Shown: positions 8,312 through 19,392, counted from the stretch's first letter. The stretch: DNA of 64,000 nt from Carnobacteriaceae bacterium zg-84 (GCA_013874835.1 CP059430.1:762864-826863), one strand, 5' to 3'. Numbers and translations: made by a program. The notes: generated by a model not told the origin, from the letters alone.

Positions 8312-9220
8312 ATGGAACAACATATTATGGATTTTTTAGACATGTTACAGCGTGAAAAAAGATATTCCCTTGCGACAATTCAAGCATATAGACGTGATAT
8401 TGAAAAATTTGTTTCTTTTTTAAAGCAAGACAAAGAGTCAGATATACTAAATGTAACGATTAGAGATGCTAAGTACTATTTAGCGTATTTGACTGAGCAA
8501 GAGTATAGTAAAAATAGTATTTCTCGCTTATTATCGAGTTTACGTGTTTTTTATCAATATCTATTAAGTTTAGACTATGTTGAAGAAAATCCATTTGTAT
8601 ATGTTACCTATAAAAAAAGAGAAAAACGCTTGCCAAAATTTTATTATGAACCTGAAATGGAAAAAATTATCGAGGCGACAAAAGGAACTGAACCACTTGA
8701 TTATCGTAATATGGCATTGGTAGAACTATTATATAGTTGTGGATTACGTGTGAGTGAATGTGTTTCTGTTACATTAAAAGATGTCGATTTTCGTGCAAAA
8801 CTTATTTTTATTCTTGGCAAAGGTGGAAAAATGCGTTACGTTCCTTTTGGAGAGTGGGCAGAAGATACATTGCAAGACTATTTGGAAAAAGGACGTCCTG
8901 CACTGATGCAAAGACAAAAACATGATGTGTTATTTGTAAATCATTTAGGAGAACCTTTGACACCTGCTGGTGTATCTTATATTTTAAATCAAATCATTAA
9001 AAAAAGTAGCTTGACTTTTAATATACATCCTCATATGTTACGGCATACATTTGCAACACATTTATTAAATAATGGAGCAGATATACGTACTATTCAAGAG
9101 TTATTAGGACATGATAGTTTAAAAGCAACAGAAGTTTATACACATGTTACAAAAGAAAGTTTGTATCGAAATTATCAACAATTTCATCCTCGTGCAAAAA
9201 GAAAAGATAAAGGAGAATAA
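8312..9220 (+). CDS. xerC: Tyrosine recombinase XerC (CodV-type)
   Basis: A site-specific recombinase that resolves chromosome dimers at dif with XerD. The N-terminal SAM-like core-binding domain (about 1-85) is followed by the catalytic domain with Arg in GLRVSE, Lys in GKGGKMR, the box II residues [12 protein letters not shown], His in LLGHDSL and the nucleophile Tyr in EVYTH. Length is 302. ATG 8312 is preferred because GGAGG precedes it; the in-frame ATG at 8291 lies upstream of that site. It heads the xerC-hslV-hslU-codY unit, the same order as codV-clpQ-clpY-codY of B. subtilis. Confidence 0.93.
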   Translation: MEQHIMDFLDMLQREKRYSLATIQAYRRDIEKFVSFLKQDKESDILNVTIRDAKYYLAYLTEQEYSKNSISRLLSSLRVFYQYLLSLDYVEENPFVYVTYKKREKRLPKFYYEPEMEKIIEATKGTEPLDYRNMALVELLYSCGLRVSECVSVTLKDVDFRAKLIFILGKGGKMRYVPFGEWAEDTLQDYLEKGRPALMQRQKHDVLFVNHLGEPLTPAGVSYILNQIIKKSSLTFNIHPHMLRHTFATHLLNNGADIRTIQELLGHDSLKATEVYTHVTKESLYRNYQQFHPRAKRKDKGE

Positions 9221-9221
9221 T

Positions 9222-9752
9222 ATGACAACAATTTGTGCAGTAAGTAAAAATGGACAATTTGCAATGGCTGGAGATGGTCAAGTGACAATGGGTCAAAGTG
9301 TCATCATGAAAGGCAGTGCAAAAAAAATTCGTCGTTTGTACCAAGATAAAGTTGTTGTAGGATTTGCTGGTTCTGTTGCAGATGCTATTACATTAGAAGA
9401 AAAATTTGAAGAAAAATTAGAACAATATAAAGGAAATTTACAAAGAGCAGCTATTGAGCTAGCAAAATCATGGCGTAGTGATCGTATGCTTCAAAAATTA
9501 GAAGCGTTATTGATTGTGATGAATGATAAACAAATGTTATTGGTATCTGGTACAGGTGAAGTCATTGAACCTGATGACGGTATTTTAACGATTGGGTCTG
9601 GAGGAAATTATGCACTTGCTGCAGCAAGAGGTCTTATGAGAACGGACAATACACTTTCAGCTGGGCAAATCGCTTATGAAAGTTTGAAAATTGCATCAGA
9701 AATTGATGTATTTACAAATGACAATATTATTGTAGAGGAGTTGAATGCTTAA
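9222..9752 (+). CDS. hslV: HslV (ClpQ) protease subunit
   Basis: The proteolytic chamber of the HslUV (ClpYQ) ATP-dependent protease. After removal of the initiator Met, Thr2 in MTTICAV would be the catalytic N-terminal nucleophile. The segment [10 protein letters not shown] is diagnostic. Its 176 residues are normal for the family. ATG 9222 follows AAAGGAGAA; the longer in-frame extension would overlap xerC and bury the catalytic threonine, so it is rejected. It overlaps hslU by one base (TAATG). Confidence 0.95.
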   Translation: MTTICAVSKNGQFAMAGDGQVTMGQSVIMKGSAKKIRRLYQDKVVVGFAGSVADAITLEEKFEEKLEQYKGNLQRAAIELAKSWRSDRMLQKLEALLIVMNDKQMLLVSGTGEVIEPDDGILTIGSGGNYALAAARGLMRTDNTLSAGQIAYESLKIASEIDVFTNDNIIVEELNA

Positions 9753-11149
9753 TGGTAAAAGCATTGGGAAAAACACCCCGTGAAATTGTTAAAGAATTAG
9801 ACAAATATATTATTGGACAAGATAATGCTAAAAAAGCGGTTGCTGTTGCATTAAGAAATAGATATAGACGTTTGCAATTATCTGCGGATATGCAACGTGA
9901 TGTGACACCCAAAAATTTAATGATGATTGGTTCTACTGGTGTTGGAAAAACAGAAATTGCAAGACGATTAGCAACATTGGTAAAAGCACCATTTATTAAA
10001 GTAGAAGCAACAAAGTTTACAGAAGTAGGTTATGTTGGACGTGATGTAGAGTCAATGGTTCGTGACTTAGTAGATGCGGCTATTCAATTAGTTGATAAAG
10101 AAAAGAAAAAAGGTATTTACCAAAAAGCAGAAAAAGAAGCCATTAAACGTATTGCTGCTGCGTTAAAACCAGGAATTTTCAAAAAGAAACAACAATCTTC
10201 TGATTTAAGTGCTCTTCAAAATATGTTCCAAGGATTAGGAATACCGAACCATGAAGAAGTGGAAGAAGTGACACCAGAAATTGCAGCAGATAGACGTGTG
10301 TTAGAAAAACAAATCCAAGATGGTTTATTGGATAGTAAAGAAGTGACTATAAAATTATTAGAACGTGAAAAAGAAGTTTATGGTGGCGGGCCTGCTATGG
10401 AACAACTATCTGCAATGCAGTCGATGATTGGTTCTATGACACCGCGTAAGAAAATCACACGTACCGTAACGGTTTTAGAAGCAAAAGAATTGCTTATTCA
10501 AGAAGTTAGTGAAGAGTTGGTCAATAAAGATGATATTCAGTCAGAAGCATTAAAATTAGCGGAGTCTTCAGGTATTATTTTTATTGATGAGATCGATAAA
10601 ATTACATCAAAATCAGATAATGGTGGACAAGTATCAAGAGAAGGTGTTCAAAGAGATATTTTACCAATCGTTGAAGGAAGTCAGGTGATGACTAAATATG
10701 GTCCTATCAAAACAGATCATATTTTATTCATTGCATCTGGAGCCTTTCATGTGGCAAAACCAACGGATTTAATTCCGGAGTTACAAGGACGTTTTCCTAT
10801 ACGTGTTGAGCTTGTTGACTTAACACAGGAAGATTTTGAACGTATTTTAAAAGAACCAAACAATTCATTGTTGAAACAATATACAGCATTATTAGAAACA
10901 GAAAATATTGAATTGATTTTTACGCAAGAAGCGATTGCTAAAATGGCAGAGATTGCGTATCAATTAAATGATGAAACGGATAATATTGGTGCTAGACGTT
11001 TACATACTATTTTAGAAAAATTATTAGAAGATTTACTATTTGAAGCACCAGATATGCCTGGAGGTACGATTACCATTACACAAGCATACGTTGAAGAAAA
11101 AGTTGGCGTTATTTCACATGATGATAAATTAAAACATTATATTTTATAA
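9752..11149 (+). CDS. hslU: HslU (ClpY) unfoldase ATPase
   Basis: The AAA+ unfoldase partner of HslV. Visible are Walker A GSTGVGKTE (about residues 53-61), the pore-loop region near GYVGRD (about 90-95), the intermediate I-domain (about 110-230), Walker B GIIFIDEIDK (about 270) and the sensor arginine in IGARRLHT (about 411). The length of 465 is typical. It is coupled to hslV through TAATG and followed by codY with almost no gap. Confidence 0.95.
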   Translation: MVKALGKTPREIVKELDKYIIGQDNAKKAVAVALRNRYRRLQLSADMQRDVTPKNLMMIGSTGVGKTEIARRLATLVKAPFIKVEATKFTEVGYVGRDVESMVRDLVDAAIQLVDKEKKKGIYQKAEKEAIKRIAAALKPGIFKKKQQSSDLSALQNMFQGLGIPNHEEVEEVTPEIAADRRVLEKQIQDGLLDSKEVTIKLLEREKEVYGGGPAMEQLSAMQSMIGSMTPRKKITRTVTVLEAKELLIQEVSEELVNKDDIQSEALKLAESSGIIFIDEIDKITSKSDNGGQVSREGVQRDILPIVEGSQVMTKYGPIKTDHILFIASGAFHVAKPTDLIPELQGRFPIRVELVDLTQEDFERILKEPNNSLLKQYTALLETENIELIFTQEAIAKMAEIAYQLNDETDNIGARRLHTILEKLLEDLLFEAPDMPGGTITITQAYVEEKVGVISHDDKLKHYIL

Positions 11150-11170
11150 TGAATGGTTGGGGGAATGATA

Positions 11171-11980
11171 GTGGAACAAGTTTTAAGTAAATTAAGAGAA
11201 TTGATGACATTACTTCAAACAGACCGTGATTTCAGTGACATCGAAAATATAGCACAAACGTATAAAGATTTACCTTTCAAACGAGTGGCTAAAATTTTAT
11301 CAGGTATTACAGACTCAAATATTTATATCGTGGATAATAACGGTATTATATTAGGTTATGATGAACTTTATACAATGGATAGCCCACGTTTTACAGCTTA
11401 TTTAGAACAAAGACAGTTTCCTGATTTTTACATTCAAGAATTAAATAAGATTACAAAAACATATGAAAATATCACAGTTGACGAGTCGTATACAGCTTTT
11501 CCCGTTGAGAATAAGGATATTTTTGGTAATGGTGTGACGACCATTATTCCAATTTTTGTATCAGGAAAAAGACTTGGAAATCTTAGTTTGGCACGAATTG
11601 GAAAATTGTTTGAAACGAGTGATCTAATTTTAGCAGAGTACAGTGCAACGGTAGTTGGATTAGAATTGTTATACTATATTAACCACAAAGAACAAGAAGA
11701 AATTAGAGAGAAAGAGAGAATTTCTTTAGCGATAAGCAGTCTTTCGTATAGTGAAAAGGAAGCAATTCGTTGTATATTCAGTACCATTTCAACTTTAGAA
11801 GTACGCATCACAGCATCTAAAATTGCAACTGATTATAATATTACGAGATCTGTTATCGTAAACGCGTTAAGAAAATTAGAATCAGCAGGTTTATTAGAAG
11901 CTCAGTCTTTAGGGATGAAAGGAACACATATCAAATTAAAAAATAATACTATTTTGGAAGAATTAAAATATATGATGTAA
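11171..11980 (+). CDS. codY: CodY, GTP/branched-chain amino-acid sensing regulator
   Basis: A global repressor of nitrogen and amino-acid metabolism genes. The N-terminal GAF domain (about 1-150) would bind Ile/Leu/Val. The C-terminal winged helix includes ITRSVIVNALRKLESAG and SLGMKGTHIK, which are nearly invariant in CodY. GTG 11171 is chosen because the ribosome-binding sequence TTGGGGGA ends about 6 bases before it. The ATGs at 11153 and 11165 lie upstream of or within that site. From GTG the protein is 269 residues. It lies directly behind hslU, as in B. subtilis. Confidence 0.93.
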   Translation: MEQVLSKLRELMTLLQTDRDFSDIENIAQTYKDLPFKRVAKILSGITDSNIYIVDNNGIILGYDELYTMDSPRFTAYLEQRQFPDFYIQELNKITKTYENITVDESYTAFPVENKDIFGNGVTTIIPIFVSGKRLGNLSLARIGKLFETSDLILAEYSATVVGLELLYYINHKEQEEIREKERISLAISSLSYSEKEAIRCIFSTISTLEVRITASKIATDYNITRSVIVNALRKLESAGLLEAQSLGMKGTHIKLKNNTILEELKYMM

Positions 11981-12009
11981 ACAAAAACAAAGACAGACAA
12001 AGAAACTAA

Positions 12010-12038
12010 TTTACTTTAACGCTATTTTAGTGTAATAT
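12010..12038 (+). promoter_or_regulatory. Promoter of tig
   Basis: TTTACT (12010-12015), a 17-base spacer and TAATAT (12033-12038), about 35 bases upstream of the trigger-factor start. Confidence 0.5.
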
Positions 12039-12073
12039 AAAAAAGTATTGAAATATTTTGTGGAGGAAGAAAC

Positions 12074-13354
12074 ATGACAGCAAAATGGGAAAAAACAGGC
12101 ACAAATAATGGTGTGCTAACATTTGAGATTTCTCAAGATAAAATCAAAGAAGGATTGGATAAAGCGTTCAAACGTGTTCAACCAAAATTAAACGTTGCAG
12201 GATTCCGTAAAGGTAAAGTGCCACGTACAATTTTCAACAAACAATTTGGTGAAGAAGCATTATATGAAGACGCATTAAATATTTTATTACCAGATGCATA
12301 TGATAATGCTATTGAAGAATTAGCATTATTCCCAGTAGCTCAACCAAAAATCAATGTAAAATCTATTGAAAAAGGACAAGATTGGGTTATTGAAGCAGAA
12401 GTTGTTGTAAAACCTGAAGTAAAATTAGGTGATTACAAAGGCTTAACAGTTGAAAAACAAGATCGTACAGTAACTGTTGAAGATGTTGAAAATGAATTAG
12501 CTAAAAAACAAGAACAATTTGCTGAATTATCTGTTAAAGAAGGTAAAGCAGAAAATGGCGATACAGTTGTGATTGACTTTGAAGGCTTTAAAGACGGTGT
12601 TGCATTTGCAGGTGGAAAAGGTGAAAACCATTCATTAGAATTAGGTTCAAACTCATTCATTCCAGGTTTTGAAGATCAATTAGTTGGTACATCAGCAGGA
12701 GATGACGTAGAAGTTAATGTGACATTCCCAGAAGAATATCACGCAGAAGACTTAAAAGGTCAACCAGCAACATTTAAAGTAACTGTAAAAGAAGTAAAAT
12801 CAAAAGAATTACCAGCTTTAGATGATGAGTTTGCTAAAGATGTTGATGATTCTGTTGAAACATTAGCAGAATTAAAAGATAAATTACAAGAATCATTACA
12901 AAAAGCAAAAGATGAAGCAGCACAAACAGCTGTAGAAGATGCAGCATTACGTCAAGCTGTTGACAATGCAGAAATCGTTGAATTACCTGAAGAAATGGTA
13001 CACGCAGAAGTGCATCGTCAAATGGACTTCTTCTTAAACAATATGAAACGTCAAGGTATTTCAGAAGAATTATACTATCAATTAACTGGAACAACTCGTG
13101 CAGATTTACATAAACAAATGGAAAAAGATGCGGATGTTCAAGTGAAAACAAACTTAGTATTAGAAAAAGTAGCAGAAGTTGAAAACTTAGATGCAACTGA
13201 AGATGATATGAACAAAGAAATCGAAGAATTAGCAGCAACATACGGTATGGAAATTGATGCTGTTCGTAACGTGTTAAATGCAGAAATGTTAACACACGAC
13301 ATTAAAATGAAAAAAGCAATGGCTGTTATCGTGGATAGTGCTATTGAAAAATAA
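12074..13354 (+). CDS. tig: Trigger factor, ribosome-associated chaperone
   Basis: Trigger factor binds ribosomal protein L23 near the exit tunnel and shields nascent chains; it also has peptidyl-prolyl isomerase activity. The ribosome-binding signature is present as GFRKGKVPR (about residues 43-51). The central FKBP-type PPIase domain (about 150-240) and the C-terminal helical chaperone arms (about 250-426) follow. The length of 426 is normal. AGGAGG-type (GGAGGAAG) site before ATG. It has its own promoter and terminator, so it is transcribed alone. Confidence 0.96.
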   Translation: MTAKWEKTGTNNGVLTFEISQDKIKEGLDKAFKRVQPKLNVAGFRKGKVPRTIFNKQFGEEALYEDALNILLPDAYDNAIEELALFPVAQPKINVKSIEKGQDWVIEAEVVVKPEVKLGDYKGLTVEKQDRTVTVEDVENELAKKQEQFAELSVKEGKAENGDTVVIDFEGFKDGVAFAGGKGENHSLELGSNSFIPGFEDQLVGTSAGDDVEVNVTFPEEYHAEDLKGQPATFKVTVKEVKSKELPALDDEFAKDVDDSVETLAELKDKLQESLQKAKDEAAQTAVEDAALRQAVDNAEIVELPEEMVHAEVHRQMDFFLNNMKRQGISEELYYQLTGTTRADLHKQMEKDADVQVKTNLVLEKVAEVENLDATEDDMNKEIEELAATYGMEIDAVRNVLNAEMLTHDIKMKKAMAVIVDSAIEK

Positions 13355-13360
13355 TCAATA

Positions 13361-13396
13361 AAACCAAGCGATAATTGTTTCGCTTGGCTTTATTTT
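13361..13396 (+). terminator. Terminator of tig
   Basis: Stem CCAAGCGA/TCGCTTGG with an 8-base loop and T-rich tail. Confidence 0.85.
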
Positions 13397-13419
13397 ATAA
13401 ATAAAAGGAGAAATAGTAT

Positions 13420-14127
13420 ATGAATGTTATTGTTGATAAAGAATTTTTTAATCTTTTCCCTAATGGAAGTTTATTTGTATTAAGTCTAAAAGGCATTGAC
13501 AATCATGCTAAAGAAGATAAATATGACTTTTTCAAAAATAAATTAGATAGTGCAACTGTTTCAGCAAAACAATTTTTAACAGAAGATACATTTACACAAA
13601 ATGAGGTTATAAAAGAATGGCGTGAAGCATTTGCCACTTTTAAAACAAAAAAAGGTGCAAGAAGTTCTATTGAGGCTCTTTTAAAACGTGTTAGTCAAGA
13701 TAGAGAATTTACACCAATTAACCCACTAGTTGATTTATATAATAGTGTATCTTTATCTTATGGTGTCCCTTGTGGCGGAGAAGATATTGCCCGTATTCAA
13801 GGTGATTTACATTTAGGACAAGCAAAAGGTGGCGAACCATTCTTTCCTTTAGGTGCCGAAGAAGACTCTCCTGCTTTACCAGAAGAATTGATTTACTATG
13901 ACAATGAGGGTGCCGTATGCCGTAGTTTAAACTGGCGTGAAGCACAAAGAACGATGTTAACAGAAGAAACACAACATGCTGTTTTTATCATGGAAGCAAT
14001 CAATGAACATCAAGCAAAACGTTGTCACGAAGCCATTCATGCTTTAAACGATTTATTGCAAGAATATTTTGGTAAACAAGGTGATATTGCTGTTTTAACA
14101 AATGAGCAACCTGAAGTAGCTATTTAA
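13420..14127 (+). CDS. B3/4 domain (PheRS beta-like tRNA-editing domain) protein
   Basis: A 235-residue stand-alone homologue of the B3/B4 domain of phenylalanyl-tRNA synthetase beta (COG3382). Diagnostic stretches are NPLVDLYNSVSLSYGVPCGG (about residues 102-121), the GEPFFPLG loop and the NWRE segment with following TMLTEETQ. In PheRS this domain hydrolyses mischarged Tyr-tRNA(Phe). Free-standing proteins are presumed trans-editing or amino-acid binding factors, but this is family-level inference. It has its own AAGGAG site and shares a bidirectional terminator with the convergent mnmM. Confidence 0.85.
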   Translation: MNVIVDKEFFNLFPNGSLFVLSLKGIDNHAKEDKYDFFKNKLDSATVSAKQFLTEDTFTQNEVIKEWREAFATFKTKKGARSSIEALLKRVSQDREFTPINPLVDLYNSVSLSYGVPCGGEDIARIQGDLHLGQAKGGEPFFPLGAEEDSPALPEELIYYDNEGAVCRSLNWREAQRTMLTEETQHAVFIMEAINEHQAKRCHEAIHALNDLLQEYFGKQGDIAVLTNEQPEVAI

Positions 14128-14140
14128 GATATCATGTTTA

Positions 14141-14182
14141 AAAAGGCTTGAAAGTCACATTCTTATGACTTTCAAGCCTTTT
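14141..14182. terminator. Bidirectional terminator between convergent genes
   Basis: A perfect 17-bp repeat (14141-14157 and 14166-14182) starting AAAAGGC and ending GCCTTTT, giving a U-run on either strand. It serves both the B3/4 gene and mnmM. Confidence 0.9.
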
Positions 14183-14185
14183 ATA

Positions 14186-14749
14186 TTAACGCTTTTGTAT
14201 CGCAATAAGCTGTGGTGGGTTGTTTTGTTGGTTTAAAAAGTGATAGTGTAATACGTGATATTCTTTTTGTGGGAGTGAAGAAGTATAATTTATCACACTT
14301 TCTTTTTCTTCTAGTCCTCCTGTATGTCCATCGTATAAAACTAAAATGATAAGTCCATTTTTTTGTAAATGTGGAAGTATCTGTTTGATAGATTGAAGTG
14401 TTGTATCTCCATTTGTAATAATAGTTTTATCAGCCTTTGGCAAATAACCTAGATTAAAAATAGCGGCTGAAATAGACATATTATTGTTTAAAACTTGATA
14501 GATATTTGCGTGATTTAATAAATGTAATTCGCATTGATCTAAGGCACTATGTTCTTGTAGTAATTGTGTTGTATTTTGTAATGCTTGTTCTTGAATATCT
14601 AAAGCAATTACTTTTCCTTGTTTACCCACAAGTTGCGCTAAAAATAATGTATCATGTCCATTTCCCATAGTGGCATCAATCACAAAGTCATTTGGTTTAA
14701 CATATTGAGTTAGTAGGGTATGGCTAAAACGTTGTGCCGAGTCTAACAA
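14186..14749 (-). CDS. mnmM: MnmM (YtqB), tRNA wobble-uridine methyltransferase
   Basis: A small class I SAM-dependent methyltransferase. The SAM loop DATMGNGHDT (about residues 26-35) and FNLGYLP (about 100-106) are the signature of the YtqB family. That family was recently assigned as MnmM, which methylates nm5s2U to mnm5s2U in tRNA. The ribosome-binding AGGAG overlaps the in-frame GTG at 14758, so the TTG at 14749 (8-base spacing) is the likely start, giving 187 residues. Transcribed alone and convergent with the B3/4-domain gene. Confidence 0.85.
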   Translation of the reverse strand: MLDSAQRFSHTLLTQYVKPNDFVIDATMGNGHDTLFLAQLVGKQGKVIALDIQEQALQNTTQLLQEHSALDQCELHLLNHANIYQVLNNNMSISAAIFNLGYLPKADKTIITNGDTTLQSIKQILPHLQKNGLIILVLYDGHTGGLEEKESVINYTSSLPQKEYHVLHYHFLNQQNNPPQLIAIQKR

Positions 14750-14913
14750 AATAATCACTCCTTTTTATTTATATAATATATTTCCGTTTCATTCATATTA
14801 TTACACAAAGATTACATATTTTAAATCAAAACAACACTGTGTCATGCCCTCTTTTAAAACTGGTTTTTATACTCTATAATCAAAAGTAATCAGATTTGGA
14901 GAGGGAATTATTC

Positions 14914-16410
14914 ATGAAATTATTAAGAAGACAAACAAAGCGTTTATATGAACAACAAAAGTTGAAAAATAGTAAATTAAAACAAGCATCTGCAACTGTA
15001 GGGGCAACACTTGCGGTATCAAGTGTTGCCATTACGAGTGTACAGACAGCACATGCAGAATCAGCACAGCAAAATTTTATCAATACTATTGGACAATACG
15101 CCCAACAAATTGCTAGAGAAAATGATTTATATGCTTCTGTGATGATTGCTCAAGCGATTTTAGAAAGTAATTGGGGAACAAGTCGATTAGCTACGGCACC
15201 AAATTATAATTTATTTGGTATTAAAGGTCACTATAATGGACAATCTGTTGTAATGAAGACAATGGAAGATAATGGAAAAGGTGAATTGTACCAAATCAAT
15301 GCTGGTTTTAGAAAATACCCATCTTATTACGAATCTTTACAAAATTACGCTCAATTATTAAGAACAGGTGCAATGGGCAATAGTCAATTTTATGCTGGTG
15401 CATGGAAAAGCCGTACGAATTCTTATCAAGATGCAACAAAATGGTTAACTGGACGATATGCGACGGATACAAAATACGCGGCAAAACTAAATAGTATTAT
15501 CGCAACATACGGATTAACACGATACGATAGTCAAACAACTGTACCAGTGTCTACATCAAATTCTGTTAATGTATTGGCAAATATTTCAGCAAACGGTCAA
15601 TATGTGGTTCAAAAAGGCGATACATTATTGGCGATTTGTCGTCGATATGGTATGGACCTAGCAACATTAAAAGCAATAAACAATTTAACGTCAGACACTA
15701 TTTATGTGGGACAAATATTAAAAGTGGCAGGTCAAGTATCTGAACCAACTACTCCAGTTGTAAAAGAAGTTATCAAACAAGAAAATACAGTATCAAAACC
15801 AGAGGTTGTAACAATAGTAAATAGTGGAACATATACAGTTAAAGCAGGTGATACATTATACCGCATTGCAAAAAATAATGGTACAACTGTTGAAGCACTT
15901 AAAGAGGCAAATGGATTATCAAGTCATTTAATTTATGTAAACCAAGTGTTACGCTTATCCGCATCACAAGCATCAAACCAAGTTGTTGAAAGCCAACCAA
16001 AAGTGTCCCAGCCAGAAACAGTTAAACCTGTTGTTGAGAGTGCACCACAACAAGTAGAAACTAAAGTAGAACAATCTGTAAAATCTGTGTCATCACAATC
16101 TACACATACTGTACAAAAAGGTGATACATTATATCGTATTGCGAAAAATAATGGATTAACAGTATCAGAACTAATGCGTTTAAATGGCTTAAATTCTGCG
16201 TTAATTCGTGTAGGACAAGTGTTGACATTATCTGGTCAATCTACAACAACATATGTGACTCAAGAAATAGGTGTTACACATAAAGTCAAAGCAGGTGACA
16301 CATTATACCGTATTGCAAAAAATAATGGGACAACTGTTGAAGCTTTAAAAGCATTAAATCATTTGACATCTGATTTAATTTATGTAAATCAAACATTAAA
16401 AGTGAAATAA
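14914..16410 (+). CDS. Secreted N-acetylglucosaminidase with four LysM domains
   Basis: A peptidoglycan hydrolase. A long Lys/Arg-rich signal peptide ends near AHA-ES (about residue 47). The GH73-type glucosaminidase domain covers about 50-200, with the catalytic glutamate in ILESNWGTS and the YNLFGIKG motif. Four LysM peptidoglycan-binding repeats follow at about 227-272, 305-349, 396-441 and 454-498, separated by Val/Glu/Ser/Pro-rich linkers. ATG 14914 follows TTTGGAGAGGG; the in-frame TTG at 14896 would overlap it and is rejected. Likely role: septum cleavage and daughter-cell separation. The last three LysM units share KKNG-type sequences, suggesting internal duplication. Confidence 0.92.
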   Translation: MKLLRRQTKRLYEQQKLKNSKLKQASATVGATLAVSSVAITSVQTAHAESAQQNFINTIGQYAQQIARENDLYASVMIAQAILESNWGTSRLATAPNYNLFGIKGHYNGQSVVMKTMEDNGKGELYQINAGFRKYPSYYESLQNYAQLLRTGAMGNSQFYAGAWKSRTNSYQDATKWLTGRYATDTKYAAKLNSIIATYGLTRYDSQTTVPVSTSNSVNVLANISANGQYVVQKGDTLLAICRRYGMDLATLKAINNLTSDTIYVGQILKVAGQVSEPTTPVVKEVIKQENTVSKPEVVTIVNSGTYTVKAGDTLYRIAKNNGTTVEALKEANGLSSHLIYVNQVLRLSASQASNQVVESQPKVSQPETVKPVVESAPQQVETKVEQSVKSVSSQSTHTVQKGDTLYRIAKNNGLTVSELMRLNGLNSALIRVGQVLTLSGQSTTTYVTQEIGVTHKVKAGDTLYRIAKNNGTTVEALKALNHLTSDLIYVNQTLKVK

Positions 16411-16446
16411 TTGACATTTTTTGTAATTCATCTTAAAATGTAACAA

Positions 16447-16674
16447 AATGATTGATAAACGATGATTAGGAGTAGTAGAACGTCGTCTTTGATAGAGAGT
16501 GTTCGGTTGGTGGAAGAGCACAAAGAAACGGTTTGAACTCGCCTATAAGTTACTTTTTTGATATGTAGAAAAAGTCGGATCGCTACCGTTATCGGCATGA
16601 TGAGTATAAAATAGGTGGTACCGTAATTATAGATAATTACCCTATATGGCTATATTAGTCATATAGGGCTTTTT
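16447..16674 (+). promoter_or_regulatory. T-box leader of leuS
   Basis: A tRNA-sensing leader. The conserved T-box element AGGTGGTACCG is at 16612-16622. The terminator hairpin has arms 16640-16648 and 16660-16668 with a T tail. The stem I region contains the AGAGAG-type bulge near 16494 and GAACTC near 16536, giving a CTC (Leu) specifier codon. Uncharged tRNA(Leu) should stabilise the antiterminator and allow leuS transcription. Confidence 0.88.
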
Positions 16675-16708
16675 GTTGTCAATCAAATCACTAATAAAGG
16701 AGATATGT

Positions 16709-19120
16709 ATGAATTTTAATCACAAAGATATTGAAAAAAAATGGCAAGATTATTGGCAGGAGCATCAAACATTTAAAACAACAGAAGATGATAATAAACC
16801 ATATTTCTATGTACTTGATATGTTTCCATATCCGTCTGGACAAGGATTGCATGTTGGGCATACAGAAGGGTATACAGCAACAGATATTTTAGCTCGCTTT
16901 AAGCGTGCACAAGGCTATAATGTTTTGCATCCAATCGGTTGGGATGCCTTTGGATTACCCGCAGAGCAATATGCCATTGATACAGGAAATGACCCTGCTG
17001 AGTTTACTTATAAAAATATTGCGAATTTTAGACGTCAATTAAAAGAGCTAGGGTTTAGTTATGATTGGGAACGTGAAGTAGACACAACAGATCCAAACTA
17101 TTATAAATGGACACAATGGATTTTTGAAAAATTATGTGAAAAAGATTTAGCATATGAAGATGAAATTCTTGTAAACTGGTGCCCTGCTTTAGGAACAGTA
17201 TTAGCTAATGAAGAAGTTATCGACGGAAAAAGTGAACGTGGTGGACATCCGGTATATCGTGTACCAATGAAGCAGTGGGTATTGCGTATTACTGCTTATG
17301 CAGACCGTTTAATTGATGATTTAGATTTAATTGATTGGCCTGAAAATTTAAAAGAAATGCAACGTAATTGGATTGGACGTTCACACGGTGCACAAGTGAC
17401 GTTTAGTGTAGCAAACACAAAACATACCTTTGACGTATTTACAACTCGTCCAGATACATTATTTGGTGCAACATATGTTGTATTAGCTCCTGAACATCCA
17501 CTTGTTAAACAGATAACAACATCTGAACAACAAGAAATAGTAGATGCTTATTTACAAGACGTTTCTTTAAAATCTGATTTAGAAAGAACAGACTTAGCAA
17601 AAGATAAAACAGGTGTCTTTACAGGAGCTTACGCTATCAATCCAATGACACAACAAGAAATTCCAATTTGGGTTGGGGACTATGTTTTGATTGGTTATGG
17701 AACAGGTGCAATTATGGCGTGTCCTGCTCATGATCAACGTGACTTTGATTTTGCTACAAAATTTGAATTACCAATTATCCCAGTATTAACAAGTGGACAA
17801 GAAGATACATTGCCATTTTTACAAGACGGTATTCATATCAATTCTGATTTCTTAAATGGATTGAATACACAAGATGGTATTGATAAAGCGATTAAGTGGT
17901 TAGAAGAACATCAAGTTGGAAAACAAGTGACATCCTTTAGACTAAGAGACTGGATATTCTCAAGACAACGTTATTGGGGTGAACCAATTCCTGTTATTCA
18001 TTGGGAAGATGGCACATCAACATTGGTTAAAGAAGATGAGTTACCACTGTTATTACCAAAAACGGATAATATTAAACCAAGTGGTACTGGAGAATCTCCA
18101 CTAGCAAATATAACAGAATGGGTAAATATTGTTGATGAAAACGGACGTAAAGGACGTCGTGAAACAAATACAATGCCTCAATGGGCAGGTAGCTCATGGT
18201 ATTTCTTACGTTATGTAGATCCAACCAATACAGAGCAACTTGCTGACCCAGAAAAATTGAAAAAATGGTTCCCGGTAGATATGTATATTGGTGGAGCAGA
18301 GCACGCTGTATTACATTTATTGTATGCACGATTCTGGCATAAATTCTTATACGATATTGGTGTTGTTCCAACACCAGAACCATTCCAACGTGTGTTTAAT
18401 CAAGGGATGATTTTAGGACCTGACGGCAATAAAATGTCAAAATCTAAAGGGAATGTCATAAACCCTGACGATGTTGTCAAAACATTTGGTGCAGATACAT
18501 TACGATTATACGAAATGTTTATGGGACCTTTAGATGCGTCAAAACCATGGAGTGAAACAGGTCTTGAAGGCTCTCGTCGTTTCTTAGATAGAGTATGGCG
18601 TTTGATGATTGATGACAATGGTAAATTAAGAGATCGTGTGACAACGTTTAATGACGGTAAATTAACAAAAGTATATCATCAAACAGTGAAAAAAGTGACA
18701 GAAGATTATGCTGTAATGCATTATAATACAGCCATTTCACAAATGATGGTCTTTGTCAATGAAGCTAATAAAATGGATGCTCTTCCAGTAGACTATATGA
18801 GAGGCCTTGTTCAATTATTAGCACCAATTACACCACATATTGCTGAAGAATTATGGGAAAAACTTGGTGGTAAAGAGTCTATTTCTCATGTTGCATGGCC
18901 GCTTTATGATGAAAAAGAACTTGTTGAAAATACTGTTGAAGTGATTTTCCAAGTAAATGGTAAAATTAAAGCACGTCAATTTGTTGAAGTTGATTTAGAT
19001 AAAACAATATTGGAAACATTGGCAAAAGAACATGAAGACGTGAAGCAAGCCATTTCTGGTAAGGAAATTGTAAAAGTTATAGCTGTGCCAAATAAACTTG
19101 TTAATTTGGTGATTAAATAA
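16709..19120 (+). CDS. leuS: Leucyl-tRNA synthetase
   Basis: A class I aminoacyl-tRNA synthetase of 803 residues. The HIGH motif appears as HVGH (in [10 protein letters not shown], about residue 50) and the KMSKS loop as NKMSKSKGN (about 575). The CP1 editing domain for misactivated norvaline/isoleucine lies between about 220 and 410, including the threonine-rich [14 protein letters not shown] 16709 follows AAAGGAGAT. It is regulated by the upstream T-box and is translationally coupled (TAATG) to a small DUF1294 protein. Confidence 0.97.
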   Translation: MNFNHKDIEKKWQDYWQEHQTFKTTEDDNKPYFYVLDMFPYPSGQGLHVGHTEGYTATDILARFKRAQGYNVLHPIGWDAFGLPAEQYAIDTGNDPAEFTYKNIANFRRQLKELGFSYDWEREVDTTDPNYYKWTQWIFEKLCEKDLAYEDEILVNWCPALGTVLANEEVIDGKSERGGHPVYRVPMKQWVLRITAYADRLIDDLDLIDWPENLKEMQRNWIGRSHGAQVTFSVANTKHTFDVFTTRPDTLFGATYVVLAPEHPLVKQITTSEQQEIVDAYLQDVSLKSDLERTDLAKDKTGVFTGAYAINPMTQQEIPIWVGDYVLIGYGTGAIMACPAHDQRDFDFATKFELPIIPVLTSGQEDTLPFLQDGIHINSDFLNGLNTQDGIDKAIKWLEEHQVGKQVTSFRLRDWIFSRQRYWGEPIPVIHWEDGTSTLVKEDELPLLLPKTDNIKPSGTGESPLANITEWVNIVDENGRKGRRETNTMPQWAGSSWYFLRYVDPTNTEQLADPEKLKKWFPVDMYIGGAEHAVLHLLYARFWHKFLYDIGVVPTPEPFQRVFNQGMILGPDGNKMSKSKGNVINPDDVVKTFGADTLRLYEMFMGPLDASKPWSETGLEGSRRFLDRVWRLMIDDNGKLRDRVTTFNDGKLTKVYHQTVKKVTEDYAVMHYNTAISQMMVFVNEANKMDALPVDYMRGLVQLLAPITPHIAEELWEKLGGKESISHVAWPLYDEKELVENTVEVIFQVNGKIKARQFVEVDLDKTILETLAKEHEDVKQAISGKEIVKVIAVPNKLVNLVIK

Positions 19121-19359
19121 TGTACCATTTATGGCTATTCTTTTTCTACAATTTATTTGTGTTTTTGTTAATGGGAATAGATAAATATAAAGCGGTGTAC
19201 AAAAAATATAGAATTTCTGAAAAAATATTGTTACTATTATTTCTTTTTGGTGGCGGTATAGGTGGTTTGTCAGGAATGATTATGTTTCATCATAAAGTTA
19301 GAAAATGGTATTTTTATCTTTGTGCTAGCATTGGTGTTTGTACAGTATTCCTTTTGTAA
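19120..19359 (+). CDS. DUF1294 small membrane protein
   Basis: A 79-residue protein with two or three membrane segments and the DUF1294 hallmarks MGIDKYKA, RISEK, GGGIGGLSGM and HHKVRKWYF. The molecular function of this family is unknown. It overlaps the leuS stop by one base, so it would be made together with leuS and share its tRNA control. That is probably positional and not functional. Confidence 0.8.
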   Translation: MYHLWLFFFYNLFVFLLMGIDKYKAVYKKYRISEKILLLLFLFGGGIGGLSGMIMFHHKVRKWYFYLCASIGVCTVFLL

Positions 19360-19392
19360 AATAATCGAGGTTTTTGAACCTCGATTATTTTT
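19360..19392 (+). terminator. Terminator after leuS-DUF1294
   Basis: The stem is AATAATCGAGGTTT with its complement, a short loop and a TTTTT tail. Confidence 0.85.

Noticed and set aside
12834-13295. 153-residue minus-strand ORF within tig
   Set aside because: Leu/His-rich low-complexity product opposite a highly expressed gene; a codon-bias shadow without ribosome-binding site.
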